Positions 36,312 to 47,079 of a stretch of 64,000 nt of DNA are shown here, in pieces; the stretch's first letter is position 1, and each line of letters starts with the position of its first letter. Made by a program: the position numbers and the translations under genes. The stretch is from Epiperipatus broadwayi (Eukaryota; Onychophora; Udeonychophora; Euonychophora; Peripatidae). The notes beneath the pieces were generated by a model, which saw nothing but the letters and a program-made list of their open reading frames with translations, was not told the origin of the DNA and ran no database searches. The DNA lies in the NCBI GenBank assembly GCA_028023455.1, contig JAQFVV010012497.1, forward strand, positions 1,616,001-1,680,000, read 5' to 3'.

Positions 36312-37050
36312 TATTTTACTACAAAGGCATAAATATTGGAAATACAAGTAAAGTGGAATTCATTCTAAATAAATAATGAAAAAACAGCATTGTGGAGATT
36401 AATAGAGTGGTACGATTTGATATTCAAATTACTAAAAGATACCAAATGCAAATAATTCAGGTTTATGCCCAAGAAGTTCTCATCGCAAGAAAGAATTTTT
36501 ATATGAATATACAAAATACTTTTGATCAGAATAAACAACATTTTACAATTGTCATGAGAGTTAAAAAATGGTAAACAATTGAAAGATGAAAGTGTTGTGG
36601 GGAAATTTGGTTAAGGTGATCAAAATGAGAGATTATAAATTTGTGAAGTTTGCAGAAAAAAATAAAAATTTTATATTATGAATTCTTTTATTGAGAAAAA
36701 TGTTACATGGAAATGGAAGCATGCAAATGATGGTACAGGGAAAATTGTATTATACTTTAACTAACAAAAAAGTATATATTTCAAAATTGTAATATTCTTA
36801 ATAAATTTAACAGAGGACATGATTATAATTTAGTGCAATATAAAATACATGTTAATGTAAAATTTGAGAGATGAAACTATAGAAAAAAGAATTCAATATC
36901 AATAGTTCAAAAGGCAATGCTTTCTTATAAAAATTGAAACTGTCTATGAATATTAAAAATGTAGAAAGATCTGAAAGAATTGTGGCAAATTTTATTCAGA
37001 TTTACAAATATTAAATTCATAAGAATGGCCTATACAAATATTAACTTATA
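36312..37050 (+). pseudogene. RTE LINE 5' part (after the Tigger insertion)
   Basis: Continues from 33262. ACAAAGGCATAAATATTGGA, GTGGAGATTAATAGAGTGG, ATTCAGGTTTATGCCC and TTTGATCAGAATAAACAAC match 52450-52690 of the better copy, followed by degraded GDFNAR-, DYILTNR- and SDH-like regions to about 37050. It is an endonuclease-domain remnant with many stops, and no reverse-transcriptase region follows. Confidence 0.7.
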
Positions 37051-37366
37051 TAATTTGAACTATCTTGAAAAATATCTATATCATGCTTAAAATGAATTTT
37101 ACCAAGAATCAATATGAAGTTTGTAATTTTAAAAAGATTCACTTTATAACAACAACAGCACCAAATGGGCATAAGTTTAAGTAATCAATAATTATCAGAT
37201 GCAGATAAAATCCTTATCCTTAATTTTAAATCTATATCCTTAGATCAGTTTTTGGATTTTGTCTTTATCAATGAAACTTCTGAATTCAAAGTTTGATTTG
37301 GATGAAGGCATGCATTCAGCAGCCTCCTTTATATTTGCCTGAAAGTTTGTGATGATGATATATTTT

Positions 37367-37518
37367 TAGATGTGATATGTTGGACTATTTCCATCATCTA
37401 TGAGTGAATGTTGAATATACAGACAATTTTAAACTTTATTTAAATTCATCAAATACAAACAACTTGTTTGTAATAACACACTAATTGTGTGTTATTATTA
37501 GTCCAACATATCACATCT
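37367..37518. repeat. Inverted repeat with nested palindrome
   Basis: AGATGTGATATGTTGGACTA (from 37367) returns as TAGTCCAACATATCACATCT (to about 37517). The loop includes a smaller palindrome TAATAACACACTAATTGTGT plus TATTA. Possibly a MITE relic; no target duplication was resolved. Confidence 0.55.
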
Positions 37519-38394
37519 AGCAGCCATCTTTAATTCTATTTTGTATGACAAGCTGAAAACCTGAAATTTCATATCAGTCTAAAGTTTCCTTTTTGAACAA
37601 TTATATAGATCTGAAACCAATTCAGTAACTGTATATTGTAGTATCTTTAATTCTTCATTAATTGTAGACATTTTATTTCCTTGGCTAGGAATATTAATTA
37701 ATAATAACAACTTCCTAGCTTAAACAGTATGGTGAGATAAAAGTAGCTCTCCACTCCAGGGTTTAACTATTGTTATGATTTCTAGTTGGAGAGATTATTT
37801 TTTAGAATTTGTCTCGGTCACTTGAGATATTCTGTTGATATAAAAATCCCAGACATTTTTTATTTTAAAATAATTTGGAGACCTCCCATTAGCAGTTCTA
37901 GAATAGTCATTCTACATCATATTATCAGAGTTAACATTCACAATTATGTCATATTATTTCATCTCTTAGTTTACCACTAGATAAAGTCTAGTTTCTAAAA
38001 TATCAGTGTCACCTTGGCTTAGTTTCAGTGCAGAGCATAAGAAGGCTGTCATTCATTCATTTCAACAGGGTACTAAACAAACAGCTACTAGCAGATAGTT
38101 TTTAATTGCTTGTAACATTCATAACCCAGTTAACTATAGCCTTTATATATTTAGAACTATACTACATTCAATGAAGTTTTACATCTACTTTTACATTGAT
38201 TATAATGTCTATCTCTTATGACACTAAGCAGTCTAAACAGGTTTTATTTTAAGTAAAATTCTTTTTTAATGCATTTTCTAAACAATTTTTATCTTTATTA
38301 ATGAATCTATATTTTATTCTGAAACTCTCAAGGCATTCATAAATCTAGACAAATTCAGGTTTAACTTTAGTATATATACATATATCTGTAACTT

Positions 38395-38480
38395 CATTGC
38401 CCTGCATGATTTAATGCAGTGATAGAATGACATACTCTTGAACTTAGTTTATGGATTGTGACTCCAACTCTATTACTTGA
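38395..38480 (+). repeat. tRNA-derived SINE-like fragment
   Basis: ATTTAATGCAGTGATAGAAT, ACTCTTGAACTTAG and TATGGATTGTGACTCCAAC carry A-box-like and B-box-like segments ~33 bases apart. Related to 39078-39165, 27265 and 17825-17925. Confidence 0.42.
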
Positions 38481-38745
38481 ACTTCTTATGAATTATTACG
38501 TAATAAACCAGTACTTTTTTTAAGAAACTTTTAATTTTCTTGCACCCCCCCCCTCCAATTCCACTAATAAAAAAAATCAGAAATTTGAATGCAAAATAAA
38601 AGCACATATATTGAGAAGAAAAGCTGAATTTATTTTAGAGAGAAAAAATATGGCAAAAAAAAATTAAAATAATTATTTATGTTTATGTTTCTATCATTTA
38701 TAAGTGCAAATCTAGAATTATATATACAAAACTATAGAATATTAC

Positions 38746-38936
38746 CTTGGTTCAAATCCAATCCTTCAGTCAGTATTAAAGATGGTGTCGCTTTATGGAG
38801 TAATTTCAGGGCTTGTGATTCTTCTATTTTCATCCGCAAGTTGCGCAGAACTATCTCAATTACACCTGATTTACAATTTATCACCTGACTAATAATTTCA
38901 GCTGGAACATGAAAATTTAGTTTTGAAAAAACTTTC
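38746..38936 (-). CDS. SPEF1: SPEF1 exon 3 (end of calponin-homology domain and linker)
   Basis: A 191-nt exon lies between acceptor TTTTTTTAG (38937 and up) and donor GTAATA (38745-38740). Its first base completes the Arg codon left open by exon 2. It encodes KVFSKLNFHVPAEIISQVIN, then CKSGVIEIVLRNLRMKIEES, and a linker ending GLDLNQ plus one base. The FSKLNF.VP...I..V..C..GVIE.VL..LR.KIE pattern is the last third of the SPEF1 CH domain. SPEF1 (CLAMP) binds and bundles microtubules in the ciliary central apparatus and in epithelial cells. The remaining C-terminal coiled coil was not found downstream with confidence. Confidence 0.93.
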
Positions 38937-39077
38937 CTAAAAAAAATTAAAACATAATTAACTATTTGTGAAAGTATATATATATCAAAATAAAACAATT
39001 CTATTGTCAAAATTGCTATTATCTTTAAAATTTATTTGTCATTGTTAATAACTATTGTAAATGAGTACAGTTGCTTG

Positions 39078-39165
39078 GCATGGTTTAATGCACAGGTGGA
39101 ATTGTGTATTCTAAGCTTAAGGTCCATAGATTACTACTCCTATGACACTTCTGGTACTCAGACTT
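39078..39165 (+). repeat. tRNA-derived SINE-like fragment
   Basis: TGGCATGGTTTAATGCACAG, GTGGAATTG, AAGGTCCATAGATTACTACT and CTGGTACTCAGAC match the reverse complement of 17825-17925 over ~80 bases. Confidence 0.42.
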
Positions 39166-39239
39166 TTTTTATAAACATACAATAAGCAAAGAAACTAATA
39201 TTTTTTATTTTTATTAAAGTTCAATTCTATATGATATAA

Positions 39240-39335
39240 TAAATTGCATCACTCCTTAGTGCTGGTTTTTAAGGGATTTTATTTTAATTTTCTATTTCAG
39301 ATGACTTGCAGTCTTTATCATGCAGCAGTAACATT
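39240..39335 (-). repeat. Penelope-type element tail (minus)
   Basis: On the minus strand: GATAAAGACTGCAAGTCATC, TGAAATAGAAAATT and GTGATGCAATTTATTATATC. It is the same tail as 42770-42850 on the opposite side of the 39.8-42.7 kb palindrome, and both point outward. Confidence 0.5.
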
Positions 39336-39389
39336 ATATACATATATATAATATTTAAATACATGTAGATTGTCTACAATAAATTTATT

Positions 39390-39800
39390 ATAATTATAAG
39401 GGATTTTCAAACTCCCTATCGCTATCCAATCCATTTTATACAACCAATATATATGACCACATACATGTGAAAAAGATAAATGATCTCCAATATACATATT
39501 TCATGCTGAACCAACACTCATCATCATCTTTCACACATATATACAATCAGTGCTCAGTTTATATTAAGATAGCAAATCTTCCAACTTTAATGACAAGCTT
39601 CAATCGTCTCCATTTTCCAATTCTTCAACCATCCATATCATTGAAAATCCAAGGTTGAAATGCTCAAAGCTCATGCTGATGCTAATATTATTGTCATACC
39701 CAGGATCAGATTGACTTAAGGTCATATGCATGTGACCATGTGTATCGTTTGTATAAGATGGATTGGATAGCTGTAGGAGATTTGAAAGTCTGAGTTCAAG
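39390..39800. mobile_element. Fold-back family A element (copy 5)
   Basis: The outer arms read AAGGGATTTTCAAACTCCCT (left) and GGAGATTTGAAAGTCTGAGT plus TCAAGTCCCTT (right). The left arm holds a degenerate minus-strand hammerhead: AUGAUGA with C3 changed to A, intact GAAA, and stem III AUA-UG-UAU followed by A. The right arm lacks the hammerhead. It lies in SPEF1 intron 2, directly beside the Penelope-like palindrome. Confidence 0.7.
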
Positions 39801-39895
39801 TCCCTTATATATATATATATATATAATTATTCAAAACAATACAATAATTAATACAGTAAAAAATATTTTAAAAACAAATATATACTATAATTTAA

Positions 39896-39936
39896 TAGAA
39901 GTACTTTCAATTATCTATGTAGTCGTTATCAACTAA
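39896..39936 (-). ncRNA. Hammerhead-like motif, left arm of family B
   Basis: Minus strand: stem I UAG (39935-39933); core UUGAUAA (39932-39926); extra C; GACUA (39924-39920), loop CAUAGA, degraded partner UAAUU; GAAA (39908-39905); stem III AG-UA-CU; H17 U39899; stem I CUA (39898-39896) pairing with UAG. Core positions 3 and 8 are U and A instead of C and G, which keeps their pairing. Confidence 0.5.
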
Positions 39937-39995
39937 ATTCAAATTGTATTACAAAAAAATGTTACAAATTTATACAAAAAAGTTACGTCATACAT

Positions 39996-41240
39996 CTATT
40001 TATCAAATGTTGCTTTCCAATTTTTTATTAACATAGCTTCTTTAATTTTACGTTTATTATTACTTCTTTCATTACACAAAATCTTAACTTTATTAAAATC
40101 AGAATCATAATTACATGTAACATTATGATCAAAAAATACTGATTGTGATACATCATTATTTCTAACATTCTCTTGTCTTGATTTTTGTACTCGTTTATAT
40201 AACAACCAATGCTCCTTTGATCTTTTCTCCAATGTACACCGAGGTTTACCTATATATGCTTTTCCATAAACACACAGCCATTTATATATTGCACAACTTT
40301 GATTTAAAATACTACATCAATTTTTTGAATTATTTATCAATCTATTTAAATTATGAGTAGTATAAAATGCGACTATACATATATTTTTATATATCTGTTT
40401 TATAAATTTCACTTGTTCATTACAAATAAATGGTATTGATATCCAAGTATATTTTATTTTATCAATATCTATAGCACTTAAAATATTACTATTATTATTA
40501 AACTTCAGTAACAATATTAGAAATTAATTTAGGATTATATCCAATATTTAATAAATCCATAGTAAAAACACTTATGTTACTTATTTTATCAGAATTATAT
40601 TTACATAACTTATTATTCCCAAATAAAAATGATTTTAAACCAGATAATTTATGTACTATTGGCACATTTGAATCCCAAGGAATATATCCTCTTTTTTCAA
40701 TATCTTTTATTACCATACAATAATCTAATTTATTTTTATTACAAGTAACTTTAATATCCAAATATTGAATTGACACTTTTGATTTACACCATTTTAAACT
40801 TTCTAAACTATTTAATTCATTAAATAACAAATTTATAACATCTAAACTTCCACAAACAAAAACATCATCAACATATCTGTAATAAATTTTAATACCTTGG
40901 TAATATATATTATTATTAAGAATTATATCTTCATATCTTGATATTACAAAACTACATATTTGTGAAACTACAGGAAGACCCATAGGCCAACCATTATCCA
41001 TTTTATAACAATTTTCATTAAACTTATATTTTTATCAATAAAATATAACACATCATTTACAAATTTTACTTTCTTAACATCAACTTTCTTTGAAATCAAA
41101 GCATCTAATATAATTTTTTACAGATTTTAATCTATCTATTGAACCGTACACCTCACATATATCAAATGTACAAATACTATCATTTTCATTAATATTACTA
41201 TTATGAATTTTCTTTGCAAAATCAAATGATGAACTAATAG
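39996..41240 (-). pseudogene. Penelope-like reverse transcriptase / GIY-YIG, left arm
   Basis: From the centre outward on the minus strand: motif A region (CDMYEVYGSIDRLKSV, degraded), MDNGWPMGLPVVSQICSFVI, catalytic YYRYVDDVFVCGS, SIQYLDIKVTCN, GYIPWDSNVPIVHKLSGLKS, WISIPFICNEQVKFIKQIYK. The nuclease part follows: CAIYKWLCVYGKAYIGKPRC, KRSKEHWLLYKR and KRKIKEAMLI. YVDD and the GIY-YIG-like block identify a Penelope-like element. There are frameshifts near 40500, 40320 and 41000. The N-terminal third and motif 1-2 are absent by truncation. In this family the nuclease nicks target DNA and primes reverse transcription. Confidence 0.87.
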
Positions 41241-41259
41241 TCTGATCATTTGATTTTAT

Positions 41260-42521
41260 AAAGAAAATTCATAATATTAATATTAATGAAAATGATAGTA
41301 TTTGTACATTTGATATATCTGAGATGTATAGTTCAATAGATAGATTAAAATCTATAAAAATTATATTAGATGCTTTGATTTCAAAGAAAGTTGATGTTAA
41401 GAAAGTAAAATTTGTAAATGATGTGTTATATTTTATTGATAAAAATATAAGTTTAATGAAAATTGTTATAAAATGGATAATGGTTGGCCTATGGGTCTTC
41501 CTGTAGTTTCACAAATATGTAGTTTTATAATATCAAGATATGAAGATATAATTCTTAATGATAATATATATTACCAAGGTATTAAAATTTATTACAGGTA
41601 TGTTGATGATGTTTTTGTTTGTGGAAGTTTAGATGTTATAAATTTGTTATTTAATGAATTAAATAGTTTAGAATGTTTAAAATGGTGTAAATCTTTTGAA
41701 GAAAAAGTGTCAATTCAATATTTGGATATTAAAGTTACTCGTAATAAAAATACATTAGATTATTGTATGATAATAAAAGATATTGAAAAAAGAGGATATA
41801 TTCCTTGGGATTCAAATGTGCCAATAGTACATAAATTATCTGGTTTAAAATCATTTTTATTTAGGAATAAGTTATGTAAATATAATTCTGATAAAATAAG
41901 TAACAAATGTTTTTATTATGGATTTATTAAATATTGGATATAATCCTAAATTAATTTCTAATATTGTTACTAAGTTTAATAATAATAGTAATATTTTAAG
42001 TGCTATGGATATTGATAAAATAAAATATACTTGGATATCAATACCATTTATTTGTAATGAACAAGTGATATTTATAAAACAAATATAAAAAAATATATGT
42101 AAAGTCGCATTTTATACTACTCCTAATTTAAATAGATTGATAAATAATTCAAAAAATAGATGTAGTATTTTAAATCAAAGTTGTGCAATATATAATGGCT
42201 GTATGTTTGTAAAAAGCATATATAGGTAAATCTCGGTATATATTGGAAAAAAGATCAAAGGAGCATTGGTTGTTATATAAATGAGTACAAAAATCAAGAC
42301 AACAGAATGTTAGAAATGATGATGTATCACCTTCAGTATTTTTTGATCATAATATTACATGTAATTATGATTTTGATTTTAATCAAGTTAAGATTTTGTG
42401 TATTGAAAGAAATAATAATAAACGTAAAATTAAAAAAGCTATGTTAATAAAAAATGGAAAGCAACATTTAATAAATAGACAGGCTGCTAATATAAAAATT
42501 AATGAATTGTGGGAAAATTGA
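41260..42521 (+). pseudogene. Penelope-like reverse transcriptase / GIY-YIG, right arm
   Basis: Mirror of the left arm. The plus strand reads CTFDISEMYSSIDRLKSIKI (motif A), then in another frame MDNGWPMGLPVVSQICSFII, YYRYVDDVFVCGS, FEEKVSIQYLDIKVTRNKNT, and WDSNVPIVHKLSGLKSFLF. The GIY-YIG-like end follows with frame changes after 41940, ending near NELWEN-stop at 42519-42521. It keeps four residues (FEEK) that the left arm lacks. It is not translatable as a whole. Confidence 0.85.
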
Positions 42522-42580
42522 TGTATGACGTAATTTTTTTGTATACATTTGTAACAGTTTTTTGTAATATAATTTGAATT

Positions 42581-42620
42581 TACTTGATAATGACTACATA
42601 GATAGTCGAAAGTACTTCTA
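42581..42620 (+). ncRNA. Hammerhead-like motif, right arm of family B
   Basis: Core UUGAUAA 42584-42590, extra U 42591, stem II GACUA/UAGUC 42592-42596 with 42603-42607 (loop CAUAGA), GAAA 42608-42611, stem III A42611-U42616 and G42612-C42615 (loop UA), H17 U42617. Stem I pairs 42619-42620 with 42581-42582, with a C-C mismatch next to the core. It lies ~60 nt after the ORF stop. Confidence 0.55.
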
Positions 42621-42769
42621 TTAAATTATGGTATATATTTGTTTTTAACATATTTTTTATTATATTAATTATTGTATTGTTTTGAATAATTATATATATT
42701 TTATTATAATTGGAATACAGATATTGATTAATAATTTATATATATATATGATGTATTATGGTTGATATT

Positions 42770-42850
42770 GGCAAGTCAGCTGAAACAATTATGAAATTAA
42801 ATAATATAAAAATTTTGAAAGTGCACAAAAGTCTAGTACATTTTATTACA
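42770..42850 (+). repeat. Penelope-type element tail (plus)
   Basis: GGCAAGTCAGCTGAAACAAT followed by AGTACATTTTATTACATCAT matches the tail at 7415-7495. It flanks the family B palindrome on the right, as 39240-39335 does on the left. Confidence 0.5.
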
Positions 42851-44629
42851 TCATAGCAAAAATCATTTGATTATTTTATTTAAAAAATATAGCTGTTCTA
42901 ATTCCAAAAAAAGAGAGAAAGAAAGAGAAAGACAATCAAGAGAAAAAAAGCAATAGATGAGTTTTGTTACAACTATACAAATCAATCTGTGAAACACAAA
43001 TACATCCACATATAGAACATGCTGCTCAATTAATCTGTTTATCTAATATTTTATGATGCTCTTTTTTGAATTCTTTTGCAACTAACTTTTCTTTCTGAAA
43101 TATTTCAACACTGACAATACAACTCTTTTCTCTAAAATAAGTCAAAATTTAATATCTTTGTATAGTTATTTCATAAAAATTGTAGATCTTTTGCTGTGAA
43201 ATTCATATGGCAATTTTTACTTTGACCTACCAGACTTGTTAGCATATTCAGATCTACATAACATATGATCTTTTCATTCAGGAACTGTGTTTTTTTTGTC
43301 AAAAACATAAAATTCAAAGATAATATACCCATTATTAGGATGATCTAAAATTTTATAAATGACCTCCATCAGCCTTTTTCTACCAAGTACTTATCAGTTG
43401 CAGATATAATTAAAAACTAATAATTAATATTTTTATAAAAAGATTTTAAAACTGGTGAAAACATTGTTGTGTAGATTATGTCCCATATATTTACATATTT
43501 TTGAATATTGATGTAATTTCTTGAATTTTAAACTTTTTTTTTGTTGTTTTGCTCATAATCTACATTAGAATATTCAGAAATATTTTCATGTGTAAAACAA
43601 TTTCTTTTAATTTCTATTTCACAATTACAATACTTTTTCAATACATTAGCATAAAAATATTTAACATTTAGTAATTTATTAATTAGAAGGAGCAAAGCAT
43701 ACTGGAGCCAGATCTTGATTCAACAAAAGAATTATTATTTTTGCATTTTTTCAATAATGAGATTAAGAGAACTTCTATTTTTCTAGAATTAATTGCTGTT
43801 CTGGATTAAGCTACCTGGGATTACTTTTTAAAGTTTATACAGCTTGAATTTATAGAAATTTTTAAGTTTTAAAATATGATTATATAATAATAATTATGAC
43901 TCTCAAAAGAACTGATCTTATAGAGATGTTCTAGCTATTGACATCCTTTTTATTATCAGCTATTGGGGAAAAAAACTTTTAAAAAGAACTACTTTAATTA
44001 AAGAAAGTGATAAAATACCAATTAGCATATTTCTAAAGACGTCAAATCTTAAGGGTGGATTTTGCAATGATTATACAAACCAATATTTAAACCACCAATA
44101 TATGCTAATGCTGTTCTTTTCTCCATTAAGATCTTGGTCTTATATTTCTGAAAAGCACCACAAGCTTAATAATTTTAGTTTTCTGGGATGTTCGATCCTC
44201 AATCAATCATATTCTAACAATGAAAGCAATGACGATTGCACTTCTAGGTAAAGTCTACAAAATAATCTTTATCATTTAGAAAAATCTATCTCGCCCATAA
44301 AAGCTATGCTTCAGTTTACTAGAAAATATCTAAAAAATGTATTGTTTTTATTTGATGGCCAAAGCAACAATAATAGGCTAAACAGCAATGCATTCAACAT
44401 GACAAAGAACATGCTTATTAGTCTCGTTTTCATATAATCATAATTTTACTAAACCTTTCAAGTAAAAATTTTCCAATTGCTTTCTATATGCTGATAGTGA
44501 GTCCATGTCTGTTTTTTACAATAAATTTGGCAAAATAAAAGCCCTACATCCAATCAATTTCATTGAAATAGTTGTAATGAGCAAAAAGTTTAAACTTTGT
44601 GGCTAATTATTCTAAAGTATAAAATATAT
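42851..44629. other. AT-rich stretch without recognised features
   Basis: This part of SPEF1 intron 2 shows no element boundaries or coding segments I can identify. Confidence 0.35.
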
Positions 44630-44719
44630 AAAAAGTGCTAAAACTCACGAACACACAAAGCTGAAGAGAAAGAAATATTAATACAGATAGATACAAACTA
44701 AATATCTGTGTCTATATAT

Positions 44720-44765
44720 GTGGCTAAGCACTTTCGAGGGCCAGGGTCCTCATATTCATAACCAT
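44720..44765 (-). ncRNA. Hammerhead-like motif, left arm of family C
   Basis: Minus strand: stem I UGGUU (44764-44760); core AUGAAUA (44759-44753); extra U; stem II GAGG/CCUC (44751-44748 with 44739-44736); GAAA (44735-44732); stem III AG-UG-CU; H17 U44726; then AGCCA (44725-44721), pairing fully with UGGUU (one G-U). Core positions 3 and 8 are A and U, again complementary. Confidence 0.52.
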
Positions 44766-45222
44766 CTTGTAAATAAATAAATTGATTAAGAGCAATGCAA
44801 ATTTATGCAGTTGAGATAGGTACATATTCCATTTCCTGGAGATCTTATAACAAGAGTCTTCTCTGTTTATCGAATTGTTATCTAGAAATAAAGTAAGCCT
44901 CTTTTATCTTTCTCTTGAGATCGTGCCACTCTCTGCAAACTACTACTGGGTCTTTAGGTTGGCAATCATGATCAGCTGAGCTGTGCGAAAACCAAACTAC
45001 AAGAAGTGTCTGTTAGTGCTTTATTATAGGAGTATGTGTGTTGGGATAGCCTAGTGGACAAAGAGATCCTGATCTCACCATAATATGATGCCATACAATT
45101 TGTTTCAGGGCAGGCAAAATAAATAATCAAGCCACTAACATGGACAAACAAAGGTTTCTACTCCCATATATGCCTAATATGCATGAAAAATTGCATAACA
45201 TATTCCATAATAAGAATCATTT

Positions 45223-45720
45223 ATGCTTTCACACACATCCCAATTCCAACAAACTAATAAACAATATCAAGACTGCTTACCACCTTTGCTTATATCTCAG
45301 GTGGTTTATAATATTGCCTGCCCTGAAACAAATTATACGGCATCATATTATGGTGAGACCAGGGCTTCTTTGTCCACTAGGCTATCCCAACACAATACTC
45401 CTATAATAAAGCACTAACAGACATTTCTTGTATTTCAATTTTCGCACCACACCACAACCCAGTTGGTCATGATTGCCAACCTAAAGACCCAGTGGTTGTT
45501 TGCAGAGAGCGGCATGAACTCAAGAGAAAGATAAAAGAGGCTTACTTTTATCACTAAAGATAACTCGATAAATAGAAAAGACTCTTGTTATAAGATCTCC
45601 AAAAAATGGAATACATAACTATCTGATTTGCATAAATTTGCATCGCTCTTGATCAATTTATTTATTTACAAGATGGCTATGAATATGAGGACCCTGGCCC
45701 TCAAAAGCGCTTAGTCACAT
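45223..45720 (+). pseudogene. GIY-YIG endonuclease domain of Penelope-like element C
   Basis: The frame from 45223 to 45415 reads ISQVVYNIACPETNYTASYY followed by GETRASLSTRLSQH. This is the VY-x10-YxGET-R-x2-L-x2-R-L-x2-H pattern of the PLE GIY-YIG nuclease, with the first Tyr and the second Tyr-Gly pair present. After a stop at 45416-45418 the continuation is broken, but a KRKIKEAYF-like segment is recognisable near 45510-45550. The left arm carries the antisense copy. Cysteines of a CCHH-like insertion are reduced to one (ACP). Confidence 0.75.
45674..45717 (+). ncRNA. Hammerhead-like motif, right arm of family C
   Basis: Stem I UGGCU 45674-45678 pairs with AGUCA 45713-45717 (one G-U, at a different position from the left arm). 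Core AUGAAUA 45679-45685, extra U, stem II GAGG/CCUC, then AAAA in place of GAAA (45703-45706), stem III AG-CG-CU, H17 U45712. Loss of G12 makes this arm inactive. Confidence 0.45.
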
Positions 45721-46149
45721 ACACAGATATTTAGTTTGTATCTATCTGTATTAATACTTCTTTCTCTTCAGCTTTTTGAGAGTTTGTGCGTTTTAGCGCA
45801 TTTTATATATCAAATAGTTATACCATTATGATAAAACAAATAGACTCCAATATTATATAGTAACAACATATTGGGGTCTACATTGTACTTCGACATCTGC
45901 TCTAAAAGCTCTCAAAAAAAATTAAATTTCATACTGATAACTATCTGAGCTAAAAGTTACTAAAAAAAAAATCCTTTTTATCACTGGCTTACAAAGCATT
46001 GACTATTTTGAGTATAAATTACTATACCAAACTTTTTGTAAATTCAAAATATTAACATTACGTAGATCAAACTATGAATCGAAAAATCATCAACACACTA
46101 TAAATCTAAAAACAGAGAAGTTTAATGTTCTTATTTTTGTTTTTAAATG

Positions 46150-46760
46150 GTGCAAATAAAAAATTCTATCATCAAATTCATATTGTATATAGATGTCTTC
46201 ATGATCCAAAAAAGCTATCATAAAATGGAAAACAATATTGGAGATAAATATAAATAGATGTCAGTTCCAATCTTTGCATGCAATAACATTTTAAATATAT
46301 ATTAAAAAATGGCAAATTGGTCTGTAGTATGGTACCATAGTAAAAATGTATTGCACCTGACAATTGGAAATGATATCTCTTCATATTTATTTACAACTAC
46401 TTTAGTGTTAATGTTGAAGACATAACACCAACTTTCACTTCAAATGTCATATTTTCTGCCACTAAAAAGCTTCTTAACTTCATGTGGAAGCTGCATAATA
46501 TTAACACCTTTGGGTGAACAAGTAGGTAATTTCTAATATTGTCATAAGCTATTTTGATTTAATGTGTCAAATGCCATGACCAAATTGATAAAATCATTGT
46601 GCAAATCGTACACTTTTCTTGTATTGTGTCAAATGCCATGACCAAATTGATAAAATCATTGTGCAAATCGTACACTTTTCTTGTATTGTGTTAACAGAAA
46701 TTATGTTATAGTGCTTTTTGATTATTTGAAACCACAATGAGTCTAGTAATTACTACTATA
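46150..46760 (-). pseudogene. LINE reverse-transcriptase fragment
   Basis: Minus-strand pieces: DFINLVMAFDTLN (motif A, F.D...AFDT), NYLLVHPKVLILCSFH and FEVKVGVMSSTLTLK, matching the region between motifs A and B of LINEs with FIDLTKAFDTVNR...FEV..GVKQGC. There are many frame breaks. It includes the 62-bp tandem duplication at 46564-46687. Confidence 0.5.
46564..46687. repeat. Perfect tandem duplication of 62 bp
   Basis: GTGTCAAATGCCATGACCAA...TTTCTTGTATT occurs twice in a row (46564-46625, 46626-46687) with no difference seen. It is a recent local duplication inside the LINE fragment. Confidence 0.9.
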
Positions 46761-47079
46761 GTAAAAGGCAATCATCTATCCAATACAATTCTTGAAAACA
46801 TTTTTACTGTAATCAATAATAATAATAATCAACTATAATTACTGCTGTTTTTTTTTTTTTAAAATGTTCACTAACATATTATCAACATACTTTTAAATAT
46901 TTTCTGGTATCACATGAACACCCATAGTCTTTTCATTTTTTAGAATTAATTTAATTTCACCAAACTGAATATTTTTGTTTTTATCTAAATGAGTAGGTAG
47001 GGTGGTTATATTAATAAAGTAAGTCACCTAAACCCTTAGTTAATTATCCAGCCAGTGTTTGAAATATGATGTGATGCAC

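Larger units (their letters stand above)
39820..42700. mobile_element. Penelope-like retroelement, 2.9-kb inverted dimer (family B)
   Basis: Two 5'-truncated copies face away from each other around 41250. The left arm (39820-41240) is read on the minus strand and the right arm (41255-42700) on the plus strand. Both keep the reverse transcriptase from motif A onward, the GIY-YIG-type C-terminus, the 3' flank and the hammerhead-like motif. The outer boundaries meet at GTTTTGAATAATTATATATA on each side. Arm identity is high, with small indels. The dimer lies in SPEF1 intron 2, so the primary transcript could form a ~1.3-kb hairpin. Confidence 0.88.
44630..45800. mobile_element. Penelope-like element 3' ends, inverted dimer (family C)
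   Basis: Arms 44630-45125 and 45295-45800 are inverted around a ~170-bp spacer. From the centre outward each carries the GIY-YIG start (VVYNIACPETNYTASYYGET), a KRKIKEAYF-like block, a 3' flank and the hammerhead-like motif AUGAAUA..GAGG..CCUC(G)AAA. Both then share the distal ACACAGATATTTAGTTTGTA and GAGAGTTTGTGCG ends. The reverse-transcriptase domain is missing from both arms (5' truncation). Intron 2 of SPEF1. Confidence 0.82.
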
